DNA of 64,000 nucleotides. Source: Moniliella sp. 'wahieum' (taxonomy: Eukaryota; Basidiomycota; Moniliellomycetes; Moniliellales; Moniliellaceae). Position numbers and translations under genes: made by a program. Below the pieces are notes generated by a model. That model did no database searches. It was given only the letters and a program-made list of their open reading frames with translations, and was not told the origin of the DNA. The DNA is taken from the NCBI GenBank assembly GCA_003971905.1, contig RSEE01000027.1, forward strand, positions 62,001-126,000, read 5' to 3'. The stretch's first letter is position 1. Each line of letters starts with the position of its first letter. Shown here in pieces: positions 48,201 through 57,847 of the stretch.

Positions 48201-51200
48201 GGCTCTTACCGTCCTCCTTACCCAGGACACCTCACAGCCGTTCGGACGGCTTGGCTTGGATTGCGGCTGGCAAGTCGTCTTTGACCTCCGCTTCGCGTGA
48301 TTGTCAAGGTAGCCCAAGAGCACGTGGGAAATGTGGGTGCGCAACGGGTTTGCACTGCGGTCCCAAGCTACGCATTACCGTGGAAGCCAGATGCGGAGCG
48401 TCATGTACAACCAAGACCTGTATCTGCTGCAATGTGGGTTCTTTCTCGACCAACGCTGGCTCGTCACCATCTGGACCGATTTGGAATTTTGGATTTTGTG
48501 AAAACGTTCCCGGTCCCTCCGAGTCCGACGGCGCAAGGATTTCGGAGGAGCACAAGCTGGGATTGCTGGATGAGTTGCTCTTACTTGTCCATCTTTTGAC
48601 CGAGGCGAGCATCTGTGGTGGCTGGACCGTAGCCGAGCAGATCCGGCATGAGATTGTCCACTTCCTCGCGTTTGGCCCAAGTACGTTTAGTGACATTGCC
48701 CAAGGCATCTCAACCCGCAGTGCCGACAATCCGTCCTTCCAACACGTCCTGCTGGATGTGGCAAATTACCTTCCCCCCACGGGGGTCGCCAGCCAAGGAA
48801 TGTTTGAACTCAAGCCAGAATGCTTCAAGGAAGTGCGTCCTTACTTTGTTCACTACTCCCGCAATCAGCGTGAGAAAGCGAAGAACTGTTGATGGAGAGA
48901 TACAAGAAGGAACATACCAGCTCCAACGGCCAGCTCGCCCCGGGATCCAACCCAGTTGAGGTCTGGGCTGCCCGCCGGCCCCGGATTGAGGCTGGCACCC
49001 TCTTTTCCGATCCCTACTTTCTCTCCGTCATGCTATCATCCCAGTTCCTCGCCTTGTTGGCCGGTAGCATCCATGTTGTGCGCGCCATCCTGGAACGCGA
49101 AGCGCAGGAAGTCAAGGTGCCCGATACGCTCCTCGACTCGCTCCTCCAATTGTGCTCGGCAGGACTGGCCTGCCACGGTTATGCATTCGTTGAGCAGCTA
49201 CTCCTCCCGCTTTCGCCTCCATCTCCAGCCGCAGTACCGGGACAGGGCTCCGCTCCCCTGCTCCTCCTTCTCTGTTGGCTCGAAAGTGACGATAAATTCA
49301 AGCAGCACCGCTCCAAAATCTCTTGGTTGCTGGAGCAAGCCGCTCAGCTGGCCCAATCGGCCCAAGGCGAGCGGGGTTGGAGCGTGTCACGGCTCTCTTC
49401 CGCTCGGCGGGCAAGACGGTCGCTGCGGCGGAGAAGGACGCGTCCGAGCGGAAGCGGCTCGAGGAGCGGCGTGCCGCTGCCCGCGCCCGCCAGTCAGCCA
49501 TCATGAAAAAGTTCACCCAACAGCAGCAAAACTTGCTCAAATCGTTTGACGACGATGACGACGACGACGGCGACGACGGTGACAATGCCACAGGTTCGCA
49601 CGATGGCATGGACACCTCCGTTACCGACAACCCGGCCAAGGGCGAAGGGAAGGCTGAGGGTCACGAGCGGCCTCGTGCCTCGCATTTAACGGACGAGGAG
49701 GTCTCGCTCAAGTATGGCAGTTGCATCTTGTGTCAGGATGGGCTCAAACCGAGTACGCCCTTTGGCATGTTGGTCCACATCCAGCAGGGCCGCACCATGC
49801 GCATTCTTCCCTGTGCCGATCTAGAAGCGCTGGGACAAAGCGTGGACACGCCTCTGACCCTGGACCGGGGCGACATGGCGGCCAAAGCGCACGAGGAGCA
49901 TGTGGCAAGCGGGGGCACTGCCTGCCCGATCCAAGGATGTGCCTCGCTTGCGGGGCACCCCGGCCAACTACACAGCTGGCCCACAGAGGATCCTAGACGT
50001 CCTGCCGGATCCTTCCCTCCCGCTTTCAACCGACCGGGGCTGTACACCACCACCTGCGGCCACATGATGCACAGCTCGTGCTTCGACACGTACTGTCAAA
50101 CTGTCGATGCGAGGCACCAGCAGCAAATCTCGCGCCAAGCCCCTGAGAACTTGGCCAGATTGGAAGTGGTCTGTCCGTTGTGCAAAGCCTTGGGCAACGC
50201 GCTTCTGCCCCTCCCCGACGCGCACAAGTGTGAGGCACTAACCGATCAAGTCGACTACCAGCCGGACACACGCACATTGCCCGACTGGATCAGAAAGGTC
50301 AACATTGACATTCTCAAGTGGAACAAACCCATCGACTTGCAAGAGTCCCACACGGGCTCAGGCACCTTCAAGCCGTGGTATGCCGACGAGCCGACGGGCG
50401 CGCTTCCGAAAAGCCAGCAAACCAACCAGTTGCTCTGGGAACCGGCGACAGAGGCCATGCTTTTGCGTCTGCTCAGCGTCACCCGGCTCCAAGCCAGCGA
50501 CATGAAGGGGCTGATGACCAAGATGCAACAGCGCACTATTTTGGCCCTGCCAAGTCGGAGAATGTACATGCCACAAGACTTGTTGGGCTACACATTGTCG
50601 ATGATCGAAGTGGCCCACGTGGCCGCGCGGCCCAAAACTCAGTGGTGGACAGTATGAAGGAATCGACAATGTACTTGTTGCGAGGAATGCTCCATTCGCT
50701 CCGGTTGAGGGCGATGCTGACCCCACAGGGGGAGAATGCGCAAGAGATGATCCGGCAAGGCTTGCTCAAACGGCTCCTGCCCCATTGGTTGACGGACGAA
50801 TCGGTTCGGTCGCCTCTCATCTTGCGCGATCCCATTAGCATCCTGGTTGAGGCGGCGGTCATCATGCCGGAAGAACTGGACCACATCATCACTCTCATGT
50901 ACTACGTCAACCTGGTTCAGCTTGTCTTTGGTCTGGCCCAACCATGCATGTGGCCCCCGGGTACAAAGGGCTATCACAAGTACCGCAGTCTTTTGCTCGC
51001 AGATCGGCCGCGGCGACGCCAATCATGCCCTCCCAGCCGCAATCTGCGCCCGACGCGTCTCCTACCGGCATGAACCCAGTTGACGGCTGCCGCCCGAGAG
51101 ATTTTCCCCGACGTACGCTGGATGGTGGCCAACATCATTGGCCTCGTCGGCTACGCCAGAGGCAATATCTCCCTTGGTGTCGACCACTTGGAGGACGACA

Positions 51201-52072
51201 CGTTGTCCAAACTGCTCTGCACTCACACGCTTCCTTTCTTGCGCCGTGCTGCCATCCTGCGTGCTGCCGTGTTTGGCTCGAATGCGCCTGCGGCGACGCG
51301 CGTCCAGACAGAGGCCGCCGCTCCCGCGGCCGGGGCAGGGGCGGGAGAGATGTCAGAGTACATGCGTCTGATGCGGAGTTTGGCCATCCCCTTGCCCAGC
51401 ACAGCGCTGCCGGCACGAAACGAGCGACAAACGTCGTTGGTGGGCATCATTGACAGCTGGATCAAGCAGGCTTACGTCCCTCTTGTCACGCTGTTCCAGC
51501 CCTTGCCGATCCAGTATTCGTTGACCACGCCAGCCAGTGGCGCTGGCGCCGGTGGACCCCACCACCTCCCGGTGCACCGACGCATCCGATCCTGTTGCTG
51601 GAACATGCCGGGCTGTACGAGCTGATTGACTTCGACGACTGGACCCACGCTCGTACAGCAGACCAACCAGCGAAAGTGCAAGCGCTGCGGTAAGCCCCCG
51701 GCCGATCCGGCGTTGTGTCTGCTGTGTGGGGAGGTGGTGTGCTACCAATCCTTCTGCTGTCAATCCGAGGACGGCAAGAGTGGGGAATGCAACCAGCACT
51801 GCGACGAATGTGGGGGCGATGTGGGCCTGTTCTTTAAGATCAAGACGAACGTCATCCTCGCCCTCTGCAAGGGCAATGGTACGTTTATCTTTAGTCCCTA
51901 CCTCGATGTCCATGGCGAAGTGGACATTGGCCTGCGCAAGGGCCGAGTCCAGCGCTTGCACCGTCAACGCTACGACGACCTGCGCAAGCAGTGGCTCACC
52001 CATGACATCCCCAACACGGTCGCGCGCAAAATCGAAGCAACGCACGACTCGGGCGGCTGGAGCACCTTCTAA
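45211..52072 (+). CDS. UBR1: UBR1-type N-recognin E3 ubiquitin ligase
   Basis: E3 ligase of the N-degron pathway, about 2,240 residues. The UBR box spans about 45730-46020: CGRIIRKGEAFYRCR, intron 45783-45858, DCAHDETCVQCPPCFDAS, CCDCGDHEAWNRTLGCPRHD. A ClpS-like segment HYTLLVWNDEFHDYPAVM lies at about 46755-46805. Then come TRKTRKELA, intron 47307-47366 (TACTAAT branch) and LRFSAMYASMVETFILRERE; then SLAVQFFPIPSIATMLVQSH, YVLRNLLAAPVQELL, FFHHPMHWILAELLHHDRLF, the winged-helix region with GMFELKPECFKEVRPYFVHY, an acidic Asp run (about 49548-49585), and a RING-type zinc domain CILCQDG...CPIQGC...TTCGHMMHSSCFDTYCQTVD...VVCPLC (49729-50190). The C-terminal zinc region is CKRCGKPPADPALCLLCGEV, CCQSEDGKSGECNQHCDECG, FSPYLDVHGEVDIGLRKGRV, ending GGWSTF-stop. 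Start ATG 45211 is in frame with the leader before a shift near 45470. More than a dozen frame changes. Confidence 0.95.
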
Positions 52073-52770
52073 GCCCTTGCTTCTAAGCCCTTCCTTTCAA
52101 GCTTCCTTCTAAGCCCTCCCTTTAAGTCCTTCCCTTCTTTTCCCCTTCCCCCCCCCGCCCCGCTTCCCTCGGTGCATCCTCCCCTCCGGACCTTGAACCC
52201 ACCCCCACACTTGTTTCTTTGCTTCGTCTCCGTTCGCCTCATTCGTATCATTGATCCCACCCCCTGCTCTAGAGGTACCCAATGCTATGATAGTCCCTCT
52301 TTTCCTAATGATGGTTTGCTATCACGGGGCTGGGACAAGCCGCGTGACGGGATGATGGTTCGTCCTCATCATGTGTGCACGTCGGCGTCGATAGTTCAGT
52401 TGCGCCGCTGTCACCATGTCCCCATGGAGGCCAGGAGCGTGCGATGGAAGCTCCATGAGCAGTCGGTGTAACCTAGATGTGTTTGTATGACTGAACGTGT
52501 ACTCATATCAAGATGATCAAAATATGGAGACCCGAGATGGAGATGGGCAAACCACGCTGTTACAAGAAGCACTATTTGGCTCATGCTACTATGCTGCTCC
52601 GGTTGCTGAGGGAGGCGGCATGGTGCGACGAGGACAGGTCACAACACCTACGACATAACTGGCGGCAAACGTCGAAATGGACTGTAGAGGACGGTTGGGG
52701 ATATACACGGAACATGGGCATTCATGTTTAAAATAGTCGAGGCACAACTAAGGCCGGGAAAAGGACAAGT
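52073..52770. other. 3' spacer between UBR1 and the peroxiredoxin gene
   Basis: Convergent 3' ends. Right after the UBR1 stop (52074-52140) comes an imperfect C/T-rich tandem repeat with TTCTAAGCCCTTCC-like units, probably within the UBR1 3' UTR. No gene supported in the remainder. Confidence 0.5.
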
Positions 52771-53421
52771 TTAGTGCTTCGAGAAGTAGGCCGACGCGTT
52801 CTTGGTGTCAATCGTGTCGGCGCCCTTCTGCCAGCCAGCCGGGCAGACCTCACCGTGCTCGGCAGTGAACTGGAAGGCCTCGAGGAGACGGAGAGTCTCC
52901 TGCACGTTGCGGCCAACGGGGGCGTTGTTGATGGTGGCGTGCTGGATGATACCCTGGGGGTCAATGATGAAGGTACCACGGAGGGCAATGCCCTGGTCGG
53001 GAAGCAGCACGTCGTAGTCGCGCGACAGGCTGTGGTTCGTGTCCGCCACGAGCGCCACGTTCTTCGACGCGCCGCCCAGACCACCGTCCGAGGTTGGTCT
53101 GGTCCAGGCGAGCTGGGTGAACTCCGAGTCGGTCGAGGCGTAGAGGAGCTCAGCGTTAAGGTCCTTGAACGCCTTGCCCTCCGCACCGAAGCTCACAATC
53201 TCGGTGGGGCACACAAAGGTGTAGGCCATGGGGTAGAACTGCGCGCGCATAAGCAGGGTTAGCAAACAGCGTCAGGAGCAGATAAGGGCAGAGCGCAAAC
53301 ATACCGAGAGCACGGTCCACTTGCCGGCCTTGAGGTTCTTCTCGAGGGAAACCTCCGAGAGCTGGCCATCGATGACGGCAGCCTTGGTGAAGAGGGGGGC
53401 CTTGGATCCGACGAGAGGCAT
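52771..53421 (-). CDS. TSA1: typical 2-Cys peroxiredoxin (thioredoxin peroxidase)
   Basis: Reduces hydrogen peroxide using thioredoxin; cytosolic by lack of a targeting sequence. Start ATG at 53421: MPLVGSKAPLFTKAAVIDGQ, KNLKAGKWTVLS, intron 53239-53304 (GTATGT donor, GCTAAC branch, GCGCAG end), then FYPMAYTFVCPTEIVSFGAE with peroxidatic Cys, DSEFTQLAW, GGLGG, LSRDYDVLLPDQGIALRGTF, IIDPQGIIQHATINNAPVGR, HGEVCPAGWQKGADTIDTKN with resolving Cys, and SAYFSKH-stop at 52771. No frameshift. Both GGLG and C-terminal YF motifs are present, the pair linked to sensitivity to over-oxidation in eukaryotic peroxiredoxins. About 194 residues, normal size. A thioredoxin gene lies at 14812-15548 in the same window, though unlinked in transcription. 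Confidence 0.97.
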
Positions 53422-53885
53422 GGTAACGCAGGAGAGACAGACGGGAGGAGGGGTGGGGGGAAGGCAAGCAGGCGAGGAATGCAGGACGGTGGTTTTATAG
53501 CTGGCGCGCCGAAGGCTTTCGAAGAACGCAGCCACGGCAGGGCGCTTGTGCTGCCTGCTGAAGGCTGGGCCTCACGCTTCAGCCAGGCAGACCGGTGGGT
53601 GATCCCGGTGATCTGAGACGGAAGAGCAGCACGCGTCGGGCCAGGCGGCCCACACGGGCGCCGTGCCGGATGCGGGCCCGGCGGGAGGCTGGCTGCGTCT
53701 GCGGTCGGCCAGCGGGTGTCAGCGCCATGTCAGCTGTCTGGCCCGCTGACGTGGCCTGCGTCGAGCGCACACACAGACACAGCGCCAGTGGCCCACGCGC
53801 CCCCGCGCCCGCGCGCTAGGGTTGGGCCAGCAGGGCGTTGCCGAACGTTTGTCGAGTGTCGCCGCAGCCGGCAACCCATGTTCGG

Positions 53886-53922
53886 TGCGTGACGCGTGAC
53901 GCGTGATACGTGACGCGTCGAC
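53886..53922. repeat. ACGCGT tandem words
   Basis: TGACGCGTGACGCGTGATAC followed by GTGACGCGTCGACG: three copies of the palindrome ACGCGT spaced about 9 bases apart with a TACGTG variant between them, 465-500 bp upstream of the peroxiredoxin start. Confidence 0.75.
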
Positions 53923-54237
53923 GGCCTTCGATAGGCACGGGAAGCGGCCAGGTGGGCTCGGTTCAACTATCACAATTCACATGCACAACTCCAAGCGCCA
54001 GGCGGCAAAACACAGCAGTGCTCCCGGGGTGGTCCGTGCATCAGCCATGCTCATCCATTCGCGTCCCGCCGCCTGTGCCAAATCCCGCCGGAGGGGTGCG
54101 ATGCGCCAGCAGGGCCCCAGCCGCAGCACCAGCGGCCTGCCCAGGCGCTCCTTCTGTCGCCTACCTCGCCCGGCGTTTGGTTTCGGGCTTCCAGCTTCAA
54201 AACACGAGCGTTTTCCAGCCGCTCCAACGTCCAACTT

Positions 54238-54330
54238 GCTGGTTCAAGCTGTACGTTCAAGACGTTCAAGCTACCCTAACCCTACCGCCCACCGCTTCAA
54301 GCTGAAAGCTTCAAGCTTCAAGGCTTGCGC
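54238..54330. repeat. GTTCAAG / CTTCAAG repeat words
   Basis: TGGTTCAAGCTGTACGTTCA and AGACGTTCAAGCT at 54240-54272, then CTTCAAGCTGAAAGCTTCAA with a further GCTTCAAGGCTTGC at about 54294-54330. Cores are AAGCTT and ACGTTCAAG. A short TACCCTAACCCTACC lies between them (see rejected items). Confidence 0.65.
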
Positions 54331-57034
54331 TGTGAAAACGATCCTGAGATAGGCATGTCAGCGGAGCCTCAGCTCAGCGCCGCCGCAGGAATCTCTCTAT
54401 CTGGCAAGGCACGCTTCTGCCGAGCACAAGAGCCCGACACGCCGATTTATCACGCGTCCGATCAGAGGCATCCCGATCACATCTAGATTTGCACCCTCGA
54501 TCCAACGTCCAAGCCTTCGACGGCCTCAACGGCCTCGATCACATCTCATCAACAGAAGGCTCCGCCCCGTTTCGATTCCGACGACGACCTCCTCGCCCCA
54601 CACTCTCGTATGGTGACAGTGTTGTCGACTTGCCACACAAAAGCGGAGAGCCCTCTCAGCCCTTATCGATTATCGATTTTCACGGTCATTTAATCCACAA
54701 CAATGAACTGAACACCGGCCGAACCCAAACCCGGTGCACATTTATATACTCCAGTGTATGTTGGTGAACGTCGGGCTATATCGCCAGTACGCATTATACC
54801 AGTCGTCGTGGGGAAAGCCAAACAGCGTCTGATGCTGAGGCGGCTCGACCTTATAGCGGCCAGATTGAAGGTGGGATGGCCTGGTGGACAATGAGCGCAA
54901 AAAACTGATCGAAGGGGGTCTTCTTCTAGTAGAGAGTGCATGGAGGGAACAGAGAAAGAAACTATGCGGTACGGTTTAGTGGTCATCCATGAGTGCTCCA
55001 ACCGAAACATCCGCAAGGTGGGGGTTGAGCACGCTGAAGAATACACCCGGACTGGAAGAAAGGCGAGGAGACGAATAGGCTACCGAGAGATAGCCTAGTA
55101 TACGTCTGGAGGATCAAGTGTGGAGAGAGGTGGACCGCACCTAAAGAGACTGCGATCGGAGATGACGAGAGAGGCGCCCAAGTTTTTGAGTACGAGAAAG
55201 AGACGGTGCACCACAAGCGACCACAACGCGCATGTGAAACGCCGGGAGGAGAGCCGCGACGACTGTTGGAGCAGGGAAACACTCAAGACACGTTTTCTTC
55301 TCTCTCTCTGATCCTGTGACGATAAGCAGGGGTACTATGCCGCCATTCAAACGAAAGTCAACAAGATATTCGAGCACTGTGGGAGGAACTTACCTGTATG
55401 TCAACCATGCTCATTCGTATTCACTGACGCTACATCCGGTTTGGGGGTGAATATAGCTGAGAAGAAAGCCAGCACAGTGAGTTTTGACCTACTAGTCACA
55501 GCAGTGGCCTCCTGATTGGGATGGCCCAAGAGCAATAGCAACACGCGCACCGGATGAGCGAGCGTTGTAGGCGCAACGGTTCTTTGTCCCTACACTGTCT
55601 CAAGAGGTTTTTACAAATGCTATTAGTATAACTAGAACAGAGTGGCAAAAATGGGCATAAAAGGGGAATATATATTGACCCAAGAAGGACAGAGAAAAGG
55701 GATGGGAGGTTCACAGGAGGGAGCGATAGGATGAGGATTCGCAGGTCGATCATTAATGAGCGAAGGAAATCAGTCCAAGAGGGAGAGAAAGAGATGACAC
55801 GCAGAGGCCTCTGTGCGGGAACCGTCTCTCCTCTCTTATCGTCGGTGTCTGCACTACAACGAACCCATTTTCCCCTCATTCTCCAACGGCTGCATCCATT
55901 GTTTCCCCTTTAGTAGTCTCTGCCCGTGTAACAGAACATGGTTTTCCCCTATACATAGTAAGCGGCTCCGCCTCCTTCTACAATTGATCAATCTATCAGA
56001 CCCATCTGGTGACTTATTCTTCTTCTACTGTATCAGTTGTACCCATAATCCAGTCCTCCCAGCTCACAATATACCTGTAGGGTCTCAGTACATGCTTCAA
56101 TCCCTCACAGTTTCAGTCCCAGCTTCTTCCTTCTCAACATCAAGATCAGGGGGCAGAGGGTAGTGTGCTGTTGCCTCTTTCCCAAAAACCCCGAGTCCAG
56201 AAATGGCTTCATACATGACCTTACTCCCCAGATTGTGGTGCCTACGCAACCGTAGTAGTTACCGCCGCCTTTCTGCCGAAGTTCCACATTTTATCCCTAG
56301 CGCCCCTCTGATCTACCGCCACAGGCTCACGAACGAAATGACCATCTCGCCTGAGTCAACCCTTCCGAAATCCAATGGATTGTAGCCCTTATCAGCCCCC
56401 GCGCGGGCCCCGAGATTGGGATCTGTCCATGACAGCAGTGAGGCAAAAACTATAAAAGCATTGTTGGCAGAAACACACTACTACGTGCATGGGGAAATTG
56501 ATTGATACACACAGGCACAAGAACGTCAGGAGTCAATTTCTTGGTGATGGCTATACTATACCGACTGTGTGCATATATACTTTTGACTGTACACCCCAGG
56601 CACCTGCCTATTGCCATTTTCATATACGGTGTGAACAACAGAATTCCCACAATGCAGAATATATTGTACCATGTAACTAACTGTCGTCCGCAATGAAGTA
56701 GCCTCGACGGTGTCAGACTCACGCCGTGCTATAGGGGGCCCTTAGACCACTAGGCCCGTATGGGCACCATGGCGTGATTCCTATGATCAGTTGGATCCTG
56801 TGTCCACATCCCGACTGTGCCCCCTTCCTGAGGAGTAGGTATACCACCTCCTCTCCGTCCATAGACGTATGTAATCCATCTGCGTCCTTTCCCCCATCTC
56901 CATCTCCTGTTAGGCGGATTGAAAGAGCAAGGGATATTATCGATGAACGCGACAAAGAAGTACTATGGTGTGTTTGTTTCATGAATGTGTTGAAGACTTT
57001 TGACGGATCAGTCCTTAGGAATGACGGTGTGGGC

Positions 57035-57142
57035 TGTCACCGAATGACTAAGCTCGCTCCAATTTCCAATTCCGCATCCTGTGTCTCTTGCTCTTCCCTT
57101 CCCTTTTGCTTCTGTTCTCTGCCTGATGCCTTCTGTTTCCTC
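57035..57142 (+). repeat. left copy of the ~107-bp bracketing direct repeat
   Basis: 108 bp, pyrimidine-rich in its second half (TCTTGCTCTTCCCTTCCC and on). It joins directly to gag-coding sequence at 57143. Identical to the copy at 60653-60758 apart from a CA dinucleotide present only here. Confidence 0.9.
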
Positions 57143-57847
57143 GGTCGCCACGTCGACGATGCGGAGAAGATTGACCGGTTCATGGGATTGATGCAAGGCG
57201 AGGCGCTTCGGTGGCTCCGGCAGTACGGGTCGGAGCCCGAACTGCCGTTGGCTCAGCGCACCTCCCCTGACCTCCAGTCGTGGCCTGCCTTTCGGACTGC
57301 GTTTTTGACCGAATGGGGTGAACGTAACCCGCAGCAGTCAGTGTATGTGGAGTATCGGGCGCTCACTCAGACCGGGTCGGCTGCCGACTATGCCGCTCAA
57401 TTTGTGCGTCTGCTGCGATGCTGGAGCCCCAATGCCCCTCATGAGCAGTACTATTGGGACTTTCTGTATGGGCTGAAACCCAAGGTGCGAGACGGTCTTG
57501 CTGCTCGTGGTGAGTCTACACACGTCAATCGGCTGTCGTTTGAGCAGCTGCGCACTGCGGCCATCGATATCGACGAGTCCCAGACGTTGGGTATGCGCGG
57601 CGTTAGTAGGGCTTCTCAGGCTCCGAGCGGGAGCCAGTTTTTTCGGCCCTCGCCGGCCGAACCCGAACCCATGGACCTTAGCGCAGCCGAGGCGCAGGCC
57701 ACAGAGAGAGCAGCACGATATCGGGAGCGCAGGGCGGAAGGATCCTGCTACTGTTGCGGCTCCCGTGACCACCGCATCGCCCGCTGCCCGCTTGCCAGCT
57801 CGCCCCCGCCTCAACAGTCCGACTCCTCCACGGCTGGTGCTGTCTGA
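57143..57847 (+). pseudogene. gag fragment with CCHC zinc knuckle
   Basis: Codes for the second half of a retrotransposon Gag: DDAEKIDRFMGLMQGEALRW, then FRTAFLTEWGERNPQQS, the LTQTGSAADYAAQFVRLLRC block, YYWDFLYGLKPKVRDGLAAR, and a C-terminal nucleocapsid knuckle CYCCGSRDHRIARC (C-x2-C-x4-H-x4-C). It is open to its stop at 57845-57847 with no frameshift. The N-terminal matrix part of Gag is missing; the left repeat lies in its place. Confidence 0.88.

Larger units (their letters stand above)
53422..57034. other. long spacer, GC-rich then AT-richer, no genes recognised
   Basis: Left part (53422-54340) is GC-rich and contains the peroxiredoxin promoter plus short palindromic arrays. From about 54700 to 57034 the sequence is visibly AT-richer with only short frames. 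None of the open frames (for example 54489-54767, 54690-55046, 55496-55879) resembles a known protein. A frame that runs open from 56774 into the gag fragment is treated as accidental. Confidence 0.45.

Noticed and set aside
54271-54290. TACCCTAACCCTACC resembling telomeric repeat
   Set aside because: Only two units, internal, with genes on one side and a long spacer on the other; could be chance or at most a degenerate interstitial remnant.
55560-55605. AGGCGCAAC...TTCTTTGTCCC shared with about 61927-61955
   Set aside because: Only about 20 matching bases with gaps; too short to call a repeat family without a genome-wide search.
56774-57142. Upstream extension of the gag frame to 56774
   Set aside because: The frame is open but passes through the left bracketing repeat and non-coding DNA with no Gag similarity; probably accidental.
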